Assembly (NCBI RefSeq): GCF_021531495.1
Contig: NZ_JADYTY010000001.1
Location: 186,001 to 250,000, forward strand
Direction: 5' to 3'
DNA: 64,000 bases
Source of the DNA: Anaerovibrio lipolyticus
Lineage (GTDB): Bacteria > Bacillota > Negativicutes > Selenomonadales > Selenomonadaceae
The notes under the pieces were generated by a model. It was not told the DNA's origin, did no database searches, and saw nothing but the letters and a program-made list of their open reading frames with translations. Below, piece after piece: positions 41,831 through 49,459 of this stretch; the stretch's first letter is position 1; every line of letters begins with the position of its first letter. Both the position numbers and the translations under genes were made by a program.

Positions 41831-43399
41831 TTATTCGTCTTTGTTTATTGTAACATCTTTTTCCAAATTTGTACAATAATAGGGAGAAAAAATTTTCTCC
41901 AGTTCATTAACCAGATTTACCTGAGAAGCTTCCTGCTTCACTATTTGGTCATAAATAGTCAATATTTTTGACCTGGCTTGCTCACCAAGGATTTCTATAT
42001 CCAGCATTTCTGCCTGCTGTAAGTCCCCTGGTTGCAGTTTCTCCAGTCCTCGTCCCAGCTCTTTCCGATTGCGATTAACAAGCTCTCTGGCAGTAGCTGT
42101 TAGAAAATAACAAAAGATAATATCCGTTAATTTCTCATAGTCCTTGCGAATAAAAATACCATGAAAGGCTGTTAGATTAGCTGTTCTAGCCAAGTTTCGC
42201 AAAAGCTTATATTCTTTGCGATAGGCAGAAGAAATCAAAATAGGAGCCACAGGCTTTTGCTCCATACTATACCAGGGCTGTCTTTTGGACAGAAGATACC
42301 GCTTATCCAGTCCCTGAGCCTGTCCCTGTCGAAGGTATTTCAGTACCCTGCCATCTGGCTCACCCTGTATATTCAGTAGATAAGCCTTACCCTGCTTATC
42401 TGCCAGAGTCTGCCAATCCTTTAGCTGCCAAATATTACCTTTTACATCCTTACTGCGACAAAGACAGGGCTGAAGATACTTTTCATCAATTTTCAATTCC
42501 TCTGCCTGCTGTCGGCTGAGGCAAAAGAAATCATTAGCTCCTGTGGCAATCCCCCTGCCAACCCGGCAATACTTCCCTATGGACACTAAATGAGCCAGCT
42601 GTCGCTGACTTTCCTGATGAAGATAAGGACGCCATTTTTCCTCTGGCTTTAGATTGTTATAGGCCACCCTGATACCATGTGGTCCTAAGCCTTTATCCAC
42701 ATCTAATTGAGCCAGCTCCTCTATGGAGGATAGATTATAAAAATCCACATATTTTTTTTTCATCTGCTGTAGCAAAATAATACAACAGGTAGTATTGGCC
42801 CCGGGAAATACTTCCTCATTGTAACGAAAATTGATAATACACCGTAATAATCCCTGTCTTAACAGCAATTCTTTTAGCTGGGTGCCGTAGGCGGAATTGA
42901 GAAATTCACTGGGAATAATATAGGCCAGCCTCCCTTGCGGTGCCAGCTGATAGATGCTTTTTATAAAAAAAAGGCTATAAAGATTGCTATTGCCACTGTA
43001 ATGAATACCGGTTTCGGCATAAATTCTGTTAAATATATTCAGACGATTGTCTACAGCCTGGAATTTATTATAGGGAGGGTTCCCCACAATAGCCTGGTAT
43101 TTTTCCTGCCAATCCAGAGTCAGATAATCTCCCAAAATCATTTCTGCGCCAGAGGGATTACCAAAAAAATCCAGAATCCCGGTGTCAATTTCATAGCCCT
43201 TTAGCTGACATTGAGGATAAATCCTGTTCATCTGGCACAGAAACACACTGTTACCAGCTGCAGGGTCCAGCATATTTTTGGCATTTTTACCAGCCCAGTT
43301 ACACATAAATTCTGCCACAGCCTTGGGGGTAAAAAACTGTCCCAAAGCCTTCAAATGCTTATATCCTGCTTGCTTGGCATATATTTTTTCCTGCTCCAT
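41831..43399 (-). CDS. Adenine-specific DNA methyltransferase (TaqI/Eco57I-like), no nuclease partner
   Basis: 522 residues from ATG 43399 (AAGGA seven bases ahead); the frame to 43438 has no ribosome site. LGQFFTPKAVAEFMCNWAGK leads into SAM-binding motif I (MLDPAAGNSVFL) near residue 48 and catalytic motif IV (IVGNPPYNKF) near 110. After the methylase fold a TaqI-like target-recognition region follows (about 270-470, including CLCRSKDVKGNIW). There is no nuclease motif and no restriction gene on either side, so it is an orphan methylase or the remnant of a restriction system. Confidence 0.83.
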   Translation of the reverse strand: MEQEKIYAKQAGYKHLKALGQFFTPKAVAEFMCNWAGKNAKNMLDPAAGNSVFLCQMNRIYPQCQLKGYEIDTGILDFFGNPSGAEMILGDYLTLDWQEKYQAIVGNPPYNKFQAVDNRLNIFNRIYAETGIHYSGNSNLYSLFFIKSIYQLAPQGRLAYIIPSEFLNSAYGTQLKELLLRQGLLRCIINFRYNEEVFPGANTTCCIILLQQMKKKYVDFYNLSSIEELAQLDVDKGLGPHGIRVAYNNLKPEEKWRPYLHQESQRQLAHLVSIGKYCRVGRGIATGANDFFCLSRQQAEELKIDEKYLQPCLCRSKDVKGNIWQLKDWQTLADKQGKAYLLNIQGEPDGRVLKYLRQGQAQGLDKRYLLSKRQPWYSMEQKPVAPILISSAYRKEYKLLRNLARTANLTAFHGIFIRKDYEKLTDIIFCYFLTATARELVNRNRKELGRGLEKLQPGDLQQAEMLDIEILGEQARSKILTIYDQIVKQEASQVNLVNELEKIFSPYYCTNLEKDVTINKDE

Positions 43400-43512
43400 T
43401 TCCTCATCCTTTACAAAAATATCTTTCCATCTGACCATAAATCTGATATTATATTTTTATCTTATTCTGACTATTTCAATATAGCCAATGTGGCATTATA
43501 CTAAGTACCATA

Positions 43513-43526
43513 TTCAATATATTGAA
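43513..43526. promoter_or_regulatory. Palindrome ahead of the ECF S-component gene
   Basis: TTCAATATATTGAA is a perfect 14-bp palindrome just after a possible -10 (TATACT, 43497-43502) and before the AGGAG ribosome site. It could be an operator, perhaps for the adjacent MocR-type regulator. Confidence 0.35.
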
Positions 43527-43552
43527 CAAAAATACAGTCAGGAGTGACAATT

Positions 43553-44047
43553 ATGAAATTAACAACTAAGGATTTATGTCTTACTGCTTTATTTACCGCT
43601 ATTGTTTTTGTTATGACCTTTGTGCCAAAGATTCCGATTCCCTTGGGTTATGCCCATTTAGGAGATGCAGCTGTTTTGCTAGCGGTGGTACTGTTAGGCC
43701 GTAAGCAGGGAGCTGTTGCCGGTGCAGTTGGCTCTGCTCTGGCAGATTTGATTGGAGGCTTTGCCCTTTGGATTGTGCCTACACTGCTTATCAAATATAT
43801 TATGGCTTGGATTTTTGGCATACTTTACAAGAGCAATCACAACAGCTTTGTGATTAATGGTGGCAATCTTACAGCTATTTTCTTAGGCCTTGTCTGGATG
43901 GTGGCTGCTTATACTATTTTTGGCGCTGTGCTTTATGACAGTATCGAGGCTGGACTTAGCTCCACACCGGGACTGGCTCTAAAGGCACTTCTCAATGCCA
44001 TAATCTTCCTGATATTGGTAAAGCCATTGCAGAAAATTTCTCTGTAA
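43553..44047 (+). CDS. ECF transporter S component (vitamin or precursor uptake)
   Basis: 164 residues from ATG 43553, eight bases after AGGAG. About five to six membrane helices are present. The pattern IPLGYAHLGDAAVLLAVVLL then AVAGAVGSALADLIGGFALW is the S-component signature shared by pyridoxine, hydroxymethylpyrimidine and related transporters. It binds the vitamin and works with a shared energising module (EcfA, EcfT) coded elsewhere. The next gene is a MocR/PdxR-like regulator, which makes vitamin B6 the leading candidate substrate; nearby thiC makes a thiamine precursor an alternative. Confidence 0.8.
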   Translation: MKLTTKDLCLTALFTAIVFVMTFVPKIPIPLGYAHLGDAAVLLAVVLLGRKQGAVAGAVGSALADLIGGFALWIVPTLLIKYIMAWIFGILYKSNHNSFVINGGNLTAIFLGLVWMVAAYTIFGAVLYDSIEAGLSSTPGLALKALLNAIIFLILVKPLQKISL

Positions 44048-44050
44048 ACT

Positions 44051-44080
44051 AAAGCGGCATTTTCTGCCGCTTTTATTTTA
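44051..44080 (+). terminator. Terminator after the ECF S component
   Basis: AAAGCGGCA/TGCCGCTTT stem followed by TTATTTTA, so the regulator gene downstream is transcribed separately or by read-through. Confidence 0.8.
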
Positions 44081-44126
44081 CCACAATTTTAGCTTATTTC
44101 AATCTATAACAGAAAGGCGGCCCCAC

Positions 44127-45611
44127 ATGCTGACTTTGAATCTGGACCCCAATAAGCCTCAGCCTATTTATATGCAGATTTACCAATACATCAAAAACGA
44201 AATTCTTCTGCATCATCTAACACCAGGCACCAAGCTGCCCTCCAAGCGTTCCCTGGCCACCCAGCTGGGCATCAGTACCATAACTGTAGAAGGAGCCTAT
44301 GGACAGCTGGTTTCTGAGGGTTATATCTATGCCCGCTTAAAATCAGGATATTTTGTTTCCCCAGTGGAAAACTATCGTCAATCCATGAATTTCTTTGACC
44401 AACAGCAAATAAACAATAACAATCCCCAAAAGAAGAATACTTCTCCTGACTGGGAAGATAACATTCCCCAACAGGACACCCAAAAAAATTCTGAGCTGAA
44501 GGACTCGCCTATAGCCCCTGCCCCTCATAGAGTGGATTTGTCCTCTAACAGTCTGCTGGCGGAAAATTTTCCCTTTAGCACCTGGAGCCGTTTGCTACGA
44601 CATACCATTAACGAGAAACAGCAGCTTCTTCTCACTCAGTCTCCTACAGCAGGTGTAGCCCCTTTGCGGCAGGCCATAGCCAATCATCTGCGCCATTTTC
44701 GAGGTATGGATATTTCTCCAGAGCAGATTGTTATTGGCGCCGGTACAGAATACCTTTACGAGCTATTGATTAAGCTTATTGGCCGGGACAAGATTTATTG
44801 CGTGGAGGATCCGGGGTATCAAAAGCTGCGGCGCATCTATCGGGACAACGGTGCTTGCTGTATTGCCCTGCCTATTGACCAGCAGGGTATGTCTGTAACA
44901 GCATTGAACACTGTAAGCTGTGATGTTATTCATATCAGCCCTTCCCATCATTTTCCTACAGGTATTATTACCCCCATTAGCCGTCGCTATGAGCTGCTAG
45001 GCTGGGCGGCAGCTGGGCCTAGATATATTATTGAGGATGATTATGATACAGAGTTCCGTTTGGTAGGTCGGCCTATCCCCTCCCTATTCAGCATAGATAT
45101 GAGCAATAAGGTTATTTATATGAATACCTTCTCCAAGAGTCTGGCCTCTACCATTCGTATCAGCTATATGGTACTGCCCAAGCCCTTAATGGAAGAATTT
45201 AACAACAAATTAAACTACCTTAGCTGTACTGTATCCACCTTTGAGCAATATACTCTGGCAGAGTTTATTAATCAGGGGTATTTCGAGCGGCATATTAACC
45301 GCATGCGGAACAATTATAAAAAACTTCGTCAACAGCTCCTAAAGGCTTTAACCAGCCACCCTGACCATGAGCGGATTAAAATTCTCCAGCAATCCTCTGG
45401 CTTGTATTTTCTCTTGCAAATCGATACTAGTCTATCAGATAGGGATTTGCAGGCTAGACTGCGGCAAAAGGGATTAATGCTGCAGCCGCTACAGCATTAT
45501 TATCAAAACCGTCAGGCCGCTCCGGAGCATACCTTTGTAGTAAATTATTCCTCCATTGCCTCCACTGATATTCACCAAATTGTAGATGCTCTTTTTAGCA
45601 GCTTGGTTTAG
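44127..45611 (+). CDS. MocR/PdxR-type transcriptional regulator (GntR HTH plus aminotransferase fold)
   Basis: 494 residues. The N-terminal GntR-type winged helix (PIYMQIYQYIKNEILLHHLT, PGTKLPSKRSLATQLGISTI) covers residues 12-75. A polar linker leads to a fold-type I aminotransferase domain with VIGAGTEYLYELLIKLIG, HISPSHHFPTGIITP and the PLP-lysine region YMNTFSKSLASTIRISYMVL. Proteins of this type bind PLP and regulate B6 synthesis or uptake or, in other branches, amine metabolism. Placement directly after an ECF vitamin transporter favours a PdxR-like job. Confidence 0.88.
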   Translation: MLTLNLDPNKPQPIYMQIYQYIKNEILLHHLTPGTKLPSKRSLATQLGISTITVEGAYGQLVSEGYIYARLKSGYFVSPVENYRQSMNFFDQQQINNNNPQKKNTSPDWEDNIPQQDTQKNSELKDSPIAPAPHRVDLSSNSLLAENFPFSTWSRLLRHTINEKQQLLLTQSPTAGVAPLRQAIANHLRHFRGMDISPEQIVIGAGTEYLYELLIKLIGRDKIYCVEDPGYQKLRRIYRDNGACCIALPIDQQGMSVTALNTVSCDVIHISPSHHFPTGIITPISRRYELLGWAAAGPRYIIEDDYDTEFRLVGRPIPSLFSIDMSNKVIYMNTFSKSLASTIRISYMVLPKPLMEEFNNKLNYLSCTVSTFEQYTLAEFINQGYFERHINRMRNNYKKLRQQLLKALTSHPDHERIKILQQSSGLYFLLQIDTSLSDRDLQARLRQKGLMLQPLQHYYQNRQAAPEHTFVVNYSSIASTDIHQIVDALFSSLV

Positions 45612-45615
45612 ATAG

Positions 45616-45676
45616 AAATAGCCCTCTCCGGCTTTCCTCCCTACATAATTCAGGAAAAGTCAGAAAGGGCTATTTT
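45616..45676. terminator. Shared terminator between convergent genes
   Basis: AAATAGCCCT/AGGGCTATTTT arms with a 39-base loop; T-rich on the right and A-rich on the left, so it can serve both the regulator gene and the flavoprotein gene. Confidence 0.7.
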
Positions 45677-45683
45677 ATTTTAC

Positions 45684-47054
45684 TTACATATCAGCAAGAA
45701 TCTTTCTGGCCACAAAGACACCACTGGCAGAAGCATGAGAGAGAGAATGGGTTACACCACTGCCATCACCAATAATGTACAGTCCCTTGTAACGACATTC
45801 AAGATTATCATCTAATTCTACTTCCATATTGTAGAATTTTACTTCTACACCATAAAGCAAAGTATCATCATTGGCTGTGCCTGGAGCAATCTTATCCAGA
45901 GCATAAATCATCTCAATAATACCATCCAGAATACGCTTCGGCAGAACCAAGCTTAAATCACCAGGTGCGGCTGCCAGAGTTGGAGTAACAAAGCCTTCAT
46001 CCATGCGTTTCTGGGTACTGCGGCGACCACGCACCAAATCACCAAAGCGTTGTACCAGCACACCACCGCCTAGCATATTGGAAAGGCGGGCAATGCTTTC
46101 ACCGTAGCCGTTACTATCCTTGAAAGGTTCAGAGAAATGCTTGGATACCAGCAGGGCAAAATTAGTATTACCTGTCTGGAGAGCCTTATCCTCATAGCTA
46201 TGACCATTTACGGTAATAATGCCGTTGGTATTCTCGCTTACCACGCTGCCATAAGGATTCATGCAGAAGGTACGCACCTTATCCTCAAATTTTTCCGTTC
46301 TGTAAACAATCTTGCTTTCATACAGCTCATCGGTAAGATGGGAAAATACCTCTGCCGGCAGCTCCACTCTTACCCCTAAATCCACACGGTTGGACATGGT
46401 AGGAATTTCCAGCTCCTGACAGATTTTTTCCATCCACTTACTGCCACTGCGGCCTACAGAAACAATACATTTATCACATTCATAGCTGTCCTTGGCAGTA
46501 ATTACCCGATAGCCATTAGCCAAAGTCTCCAGCTTTTCCACAGGAGTCATAAAGAAGAAATCCACTCTCTCCCGCAGTTCATTGTAGATATTTTCCAAAA
46601 CAATATAGTTTTTATCTGTACCCAGATGGCGTACAGAAGCATCCAGCAGCTTCAGCTTGTTCTGCATACAGGTCTTTTTCAGGCTGGTACCTGTAGTAGA
46701 ATACATTTTAGTTCCCTGGCCACCGTGGCTGACATTGATTTCATCCACATAATACATCAGCTCCAGAGCAGCCTCTTTGCCAATATGCTCATAAAGAGTA
46801 CCGCCAAAATCATTGGTAATATTGTATTTGCCATCAGAGAAAGCGCCTGCGCCCCCGAAGCCATTCATAATAGCGCAGGATGGACATTTGATACAGCTTT
46901 TGATTTTTTTGCCGTCAATAGGACATTTTCTTTGCTCCAAGGGACGGCCAGCCTCAAATACAGCCACCTTAATATCCTTATTTCCCTTAATCAGCTCATA
47001 AGCAGAAAAAATACCACCAGGGCCTGCACCAATAATAATAACATCGTATTTCAT
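45684..47054 (-). CDS. COG2509-type FAD-dependent oxidoreductase under a purine riboswitch
   Basis: 456 residues from ATG 47054, seven bases after AAGGAG; the longer frame to 47246 runs through the riboswitch and is not coding. The N-terminus YDVIIIGAGPGGIFSAYELI is the FAD-binding Rossmann motif. A cysteine cluster follows (CPIDGKKIKSCIKCPSCAIM) with GFGGAGAFSDGKYN, the family marker, and IGDGSGVTHSLSHASASGVF closes the FAD site near the C-terminus. Substrate unknown. Control by a guanine-type riboswitch hints at a link with purine metabolism. Monocistronic. Confidence 0.85.
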   Translation of the reverse strand: MKYDVIIIGAGPGGIFSAYELIKGNKDIKVAVFEAGRPLEQRKCPIDGKKIKSCIKCPSCAIMNGFGGAGAFSDGKYNITNDFGGTLYEHIGKEAALELMYYVDEINVSHGGQGTKMYSTTGTSLKKTCMQNKLKLLDASVRHLGTDKNYIVLENIYNELRERVDFFFMTPVEKLETLANGYRVITAKDSYECDKCIVSVGRSGSKWMEKICQELEIPTMSNRVDLGVRVELPAEVFSHLTDELYESKIVYRTEKFEDKVRTFCMNPYGSVVSENTNGIITVNGHSYEDKALQTGNTNFALLVSKHFSEPFKDSNGYGESIARLSNMLGGGVLVQRFGDLVRGRRSTQKRMDEGFVTPTLAAAPGDLSLVLPKRILDGIIEMIYALDKIAPGTANDDTLLYGVEVKFYNMEVELDDNLECRYKGLYIIGDGSGVTHSLSHASASGVFVARKILADM

Positions 47055-47129
47055 GTCAACACTCCTTATCCTACAACTAAAATGTACACTACAAAACTTG
47101 TGGCAAAGGGGTAATTTAAATTTACACAC

Positions 47130-47166
47130 AAAAAAACCGCCTAAAAAGTGTACTACAACCCAGCGG
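47130..47166 (-). terminator. Riboswitch terminator of the flavoprotein gene
   Basis: CCGCT (47162-47166) pairs with AGGCGG (47137-47142), followed by seven T's. A small competing hairpin ACCC/GGGT overlaps the 5' side. Confidence 0.65.
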
Positions 47167-47230
47167 GTCATAGACAACTGTTCTCGGCAGTTGGTAGATA
47201 CGCCCTTCCTTATCAAGAGCTTATATAACC
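47165..47230 (-). promoter_or_regulatory. Purine riboswitch, guanine type
   Basis: On the minus strand P1 is GGTTATA/TATGACC (7 bp). P2 is GCTCTT/AAGGGC with loop GATAAGG, P3 is AACTG/CAGTT with loop CCGAGAA, J2/3 is GTATCTACC and J3/1 is GTCTATG. All match the purine aptamer; the base that reads the ligand (position 74) is C, as in guanine/hypoxanthine binders. A terminator follows. Confidence 0.9.
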
Positions 47231-47236
47231 TGAAAA

Positions 47237-47265
47237 ATAATACCAAAAAAGAACTACCTTGTCAA
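47237..47265 (-). promoter_or_regulatory. Promoter of the riboswitch-flavoprotein unit
   Basis: TTGACA (47260-47265) and TATTAT (47237-47242), 17 bases apart, directly ahead of the purine aptamer. Confidence 0.8.
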
Positions 47266-47274
47266 GCAGGGATT

Positions 47275-47308
47275 TCAAAACAAAATGACGCCGGAGCTCC
47301 GACGTCAT
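47275..47308 (-). terminator. LysR gene terminator
   Basis: TGACG.CGGAGCTCCG.CGTCA, almost fully palindromic, followed by TTTTGTTTT on the minus strand, 20 bases beyond the LysR stop. Confidence 0.8.
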
Positions 47309-47328
47309 ACATTTCATTCTTTATTTTT

Positions 47329-48237
47329 CTATATTTTTGTAAAATGGCTCTTGAATTCCTCAGTAGCCACATAGTGCTTGATGAAATCCAAAAATCTCTT
47401 ATCCATATCGCTGAGCTGTTTATTCCGTCCCCAGTAAAGGCAGATATTAACCTTGAGAGGTGGTGTAAGCTGTCGGCGTACAAAAATGGTTTCCTCATTG
47501 GTAACAAAATCTGGCAGCACGGAGATACCCAGTCTATTGCCCACCAGCTGTTTAATGGTTTTCAGCTGAGTGGTACACAGAAGAATATCCGGTATATAAC
47601 CCCTTTCCACACACCGCTCATATACATGCTGATGCTGATAGGTATTAGATTGCTGCATGATAAAATGTTCATTCTTCAAATCATCAAAACTGATATTTTC
47701 CTTGCGGGCCAAGGGCAGCTCAGGGCTGACACAAAGACTCATATTATCTGTCATAATCAACATCTGATTATCCTTAGTATCACCTCGGCTGGAAAAGATA
47801 ATACCGAAGTCCAGCTCACCGGAATCCGCCTTTTCCATTACCTCTGTAGAATCTCCATATTCCCGCACATCCAGATTCATATCAGGGTACATAGCCTTGA
47901 AGCTGGTGAAAAGATCTGGAAATAGATAGGCCTCTACCATAGGAGGAATACCAAAATGTACTGTTCCCTGCTTTTCCAGCTGAAAGCGTTCCATATCCCT
48001 GTAGGTATCCTCTACTGATTTCATGATTTGTTCCGCATGAAGCAGAAATGCCTTGCCCTCATTGGTAAGGGTAACATGCTTTTGCCGCCTATCTATCAAG
48101 GTCAGCTTCAACTCCGTTTCCAAGGACTTGATAGCCTTGGTAACGGAAGGCTGGGAAACATGCAGTTCTTCTGCTGTGCGGGTAAAATTTTTTAGGCGGC
48201 TCAGAGTACAAAAATACTCCAATTGTCTAAAATCCAT
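47329..48237 (-). CDS. LysR-family transcriptional regulator
   Basis: 302 residues. The N-terminal winged HTH (MDFRQLEYFCTLSRLKNFTR, TAEELHVSQPSVTKAIKSLE) covers residues 1-60, and a periplasmic-binding-protein-like effector domain (about 90-295) contains VHFGIPPMVEAYLFPDL and ELDFGIIFSSRGDTKDNQML. The ligand is unknown. It lies between the flavoprotein gene and the phosphorelay operon, all in the same direction; the terminator after it separates it from the flavoprotein gene, and a target cannot be inferred. Confidence 0.9.
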   Translation of the reverse strand: MDFRQLEYFCTLSRLKNFTRTAEELHVSQPSVTKAIKSLETELKLTLIDRRQKHVTLTNEGKAFLLHAEQIMKSVEDTYRDMERFQLEKQGTVHFGIPPMVEAYLFPDLFTSFKAMYPDMNLDVREYGDSTEVMEKADSGELDFGIIFSSRGDTKDNQMLIMTDNMSLCVSPELPLARKENISFDDLKNEHFIMQQSNTYQHQHVYERCVERGYIPDILLCTTQLKTIKQLVGNRLGISVLPDFVTNEETIFVRRQLTPPLKVNICLYWGRNKQLSDMDKRFLDFIKHYVATEEFKSHFTKI

Positions 48238-48257
48238 ATTGCAAACACTCCCTATTG

Positions 48258-49451
48258 CTACATTACCAGCAAGGAAAACGTGGTATTGTGAAAAGCATTT
48301 CTTCCCTTGCTGCTAGTTTTAGTTTTTATAGGACAGGCTTCGCCATAAGCATATAAGCCTGACATCTCCATCCCATCTGGTATCCTATCCACATAGGCAA
48401 TGCTTTCATCATGTATAGCATTGGTATAGCTCATAAGTCTGGAGGCACAGGAGGTAACCATCAGAGTATGATAGCTTTGAGGATTATTCTTTGCAATACC
48501 TTCTAGGCAATCATGGACTACACTTGCCACCGAGTCATGAATCCCCTCTGCATCCAGAATCCCTACCTGCAGCTTGGCTCCTACAGGTATTTTGCCAAAA
48601 AATTTGGCTGTTCCTTTTTTCTTATCCACACAAAAAAGGTGGCGCAGGCATTGTATTTCCTCTCCGGCTTCAGTTTCAAAGGAAATTTTGAAAGGAGTAT
48701 TGAGGTAATCCTGAGCATTATCAAAATTAAAAACCACGCCAGCTTTAGTCAAAGCCTCCACGAAAGGCACACCATCCAGCTCTAACACCTGATTGCCTTC
48801 AGCACGGGTGACAATGCCTTCGTAATCAATAGCCGTATCCACATGAAAACCACTGGACATAACTGGTTGGATGTTACCGCTGATAGCTATAACTGCCGCA
48901 CCATATTGAAATACATGACCATTGCACACAAAACGACAGTCCTCCACAGCAAAATCATCTGATGCCATGGCGCCATATACTGGTACCCCCTCAGACAAGG
49001 TATCCAGAGTATCTACAAAATCGTCTCCCGCCATGTCTAAGCTTGGATTGCCATAAGTCAAAAGAAGCTTTGGTTTTTCACCTAGCTGATTAACCAAGTT
49101 ATGATAAACCTGGCCCATAGCCTCCTTTACATGCTCAGGCTCCAGTTCTCCTGTACTATCCACAGCAAAGCGGCAATCATCAGCAGAGAAAAAATGCAGG
49201 GAAATACCCTCTCTTTTTACACCTTCCATGGTAAATATAAAGGAGGCAGTAACTCCTATAATAGGTATGGCAAATGCCTCCGTCAGCAAAGACATTAATT
49301 CTTCCAAATCGGTATCTGGATGGGCAAAAAGCAGTCCTGCACTATGCTGCTGAAAATCAAATCCCTGGCATTGCTTTTGCAGCTCTGCCACAGCCCTTTC
49401 AAGATCATCTATTTCTTCAGTAAATAATGCTACTGATTTCAAAATTCTCAC
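48258..49451 (-). CDS. FIST-domain sensory protein
   Basis: 397 residues, probably GTG at 49451 (a TTG at 49442 has a better-spaced ribosome site). The FIST N domain (about 35-230) contains GVTASFIFTMEGVKREGISL and LLLTYGNPSLDMAGDDFVDT; FIST C (about 235-385) contains GNQVLELDGVPFVEALTKAG and TSCASRLMSYTNAIHDESIA. FIST proteins are cytosolic small-molecule sensors found with signalling genes. It starts 8 bases after the hybrid kinase ends, so it probably feeds that kinase. No membrane segment is present. Confidence 0.85.
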   Translation of the reverse strand: MRILKSVALFTEEIDDLERAVAELQKQCQGFDFQQHSAGLLFAHPDTDLEELMSLLTEAFAIPIIGVTASFIFTMEGVKREGISLHFFSADDCRFAVDSTGELEPEHVKEAMGQVYHNLVNQLGEKPKLLLTYGNPSLDMAGDDFVDTLDTLSEGVPVYGAMASDDFAVEDCRFVCNGHVFQYGAAVIAISGNIQPVMSSGFHVDTAIDYEGIVTRAEGNQVLELDGVPFVEALTKAGVVFNFDNAQDYLNTPFKISFETEAGEEIQCLRHLFCVDKKKGTAKFFGKIPVGAKLQVGILDAEGIHDSVASVVHDCLEGIAKNNPQSYHTLMVTSCASRLMSYTNAIHDESIAYVDRIPDGMEMSGLYAYGEACPIKTKTSSKGRNAFHNTTFSLLVM

Positions 49452-49459
49452 CTCTAATA

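Noticed and set aside
45684-47246. A 520-residue version of the flavoprotein with a 64-residue N-terminal extension
   Set aside because: The extension overlaps the purine riboswitch and its terminator and has no family resemblance; ATG 47054 has an ideal ribosome site.
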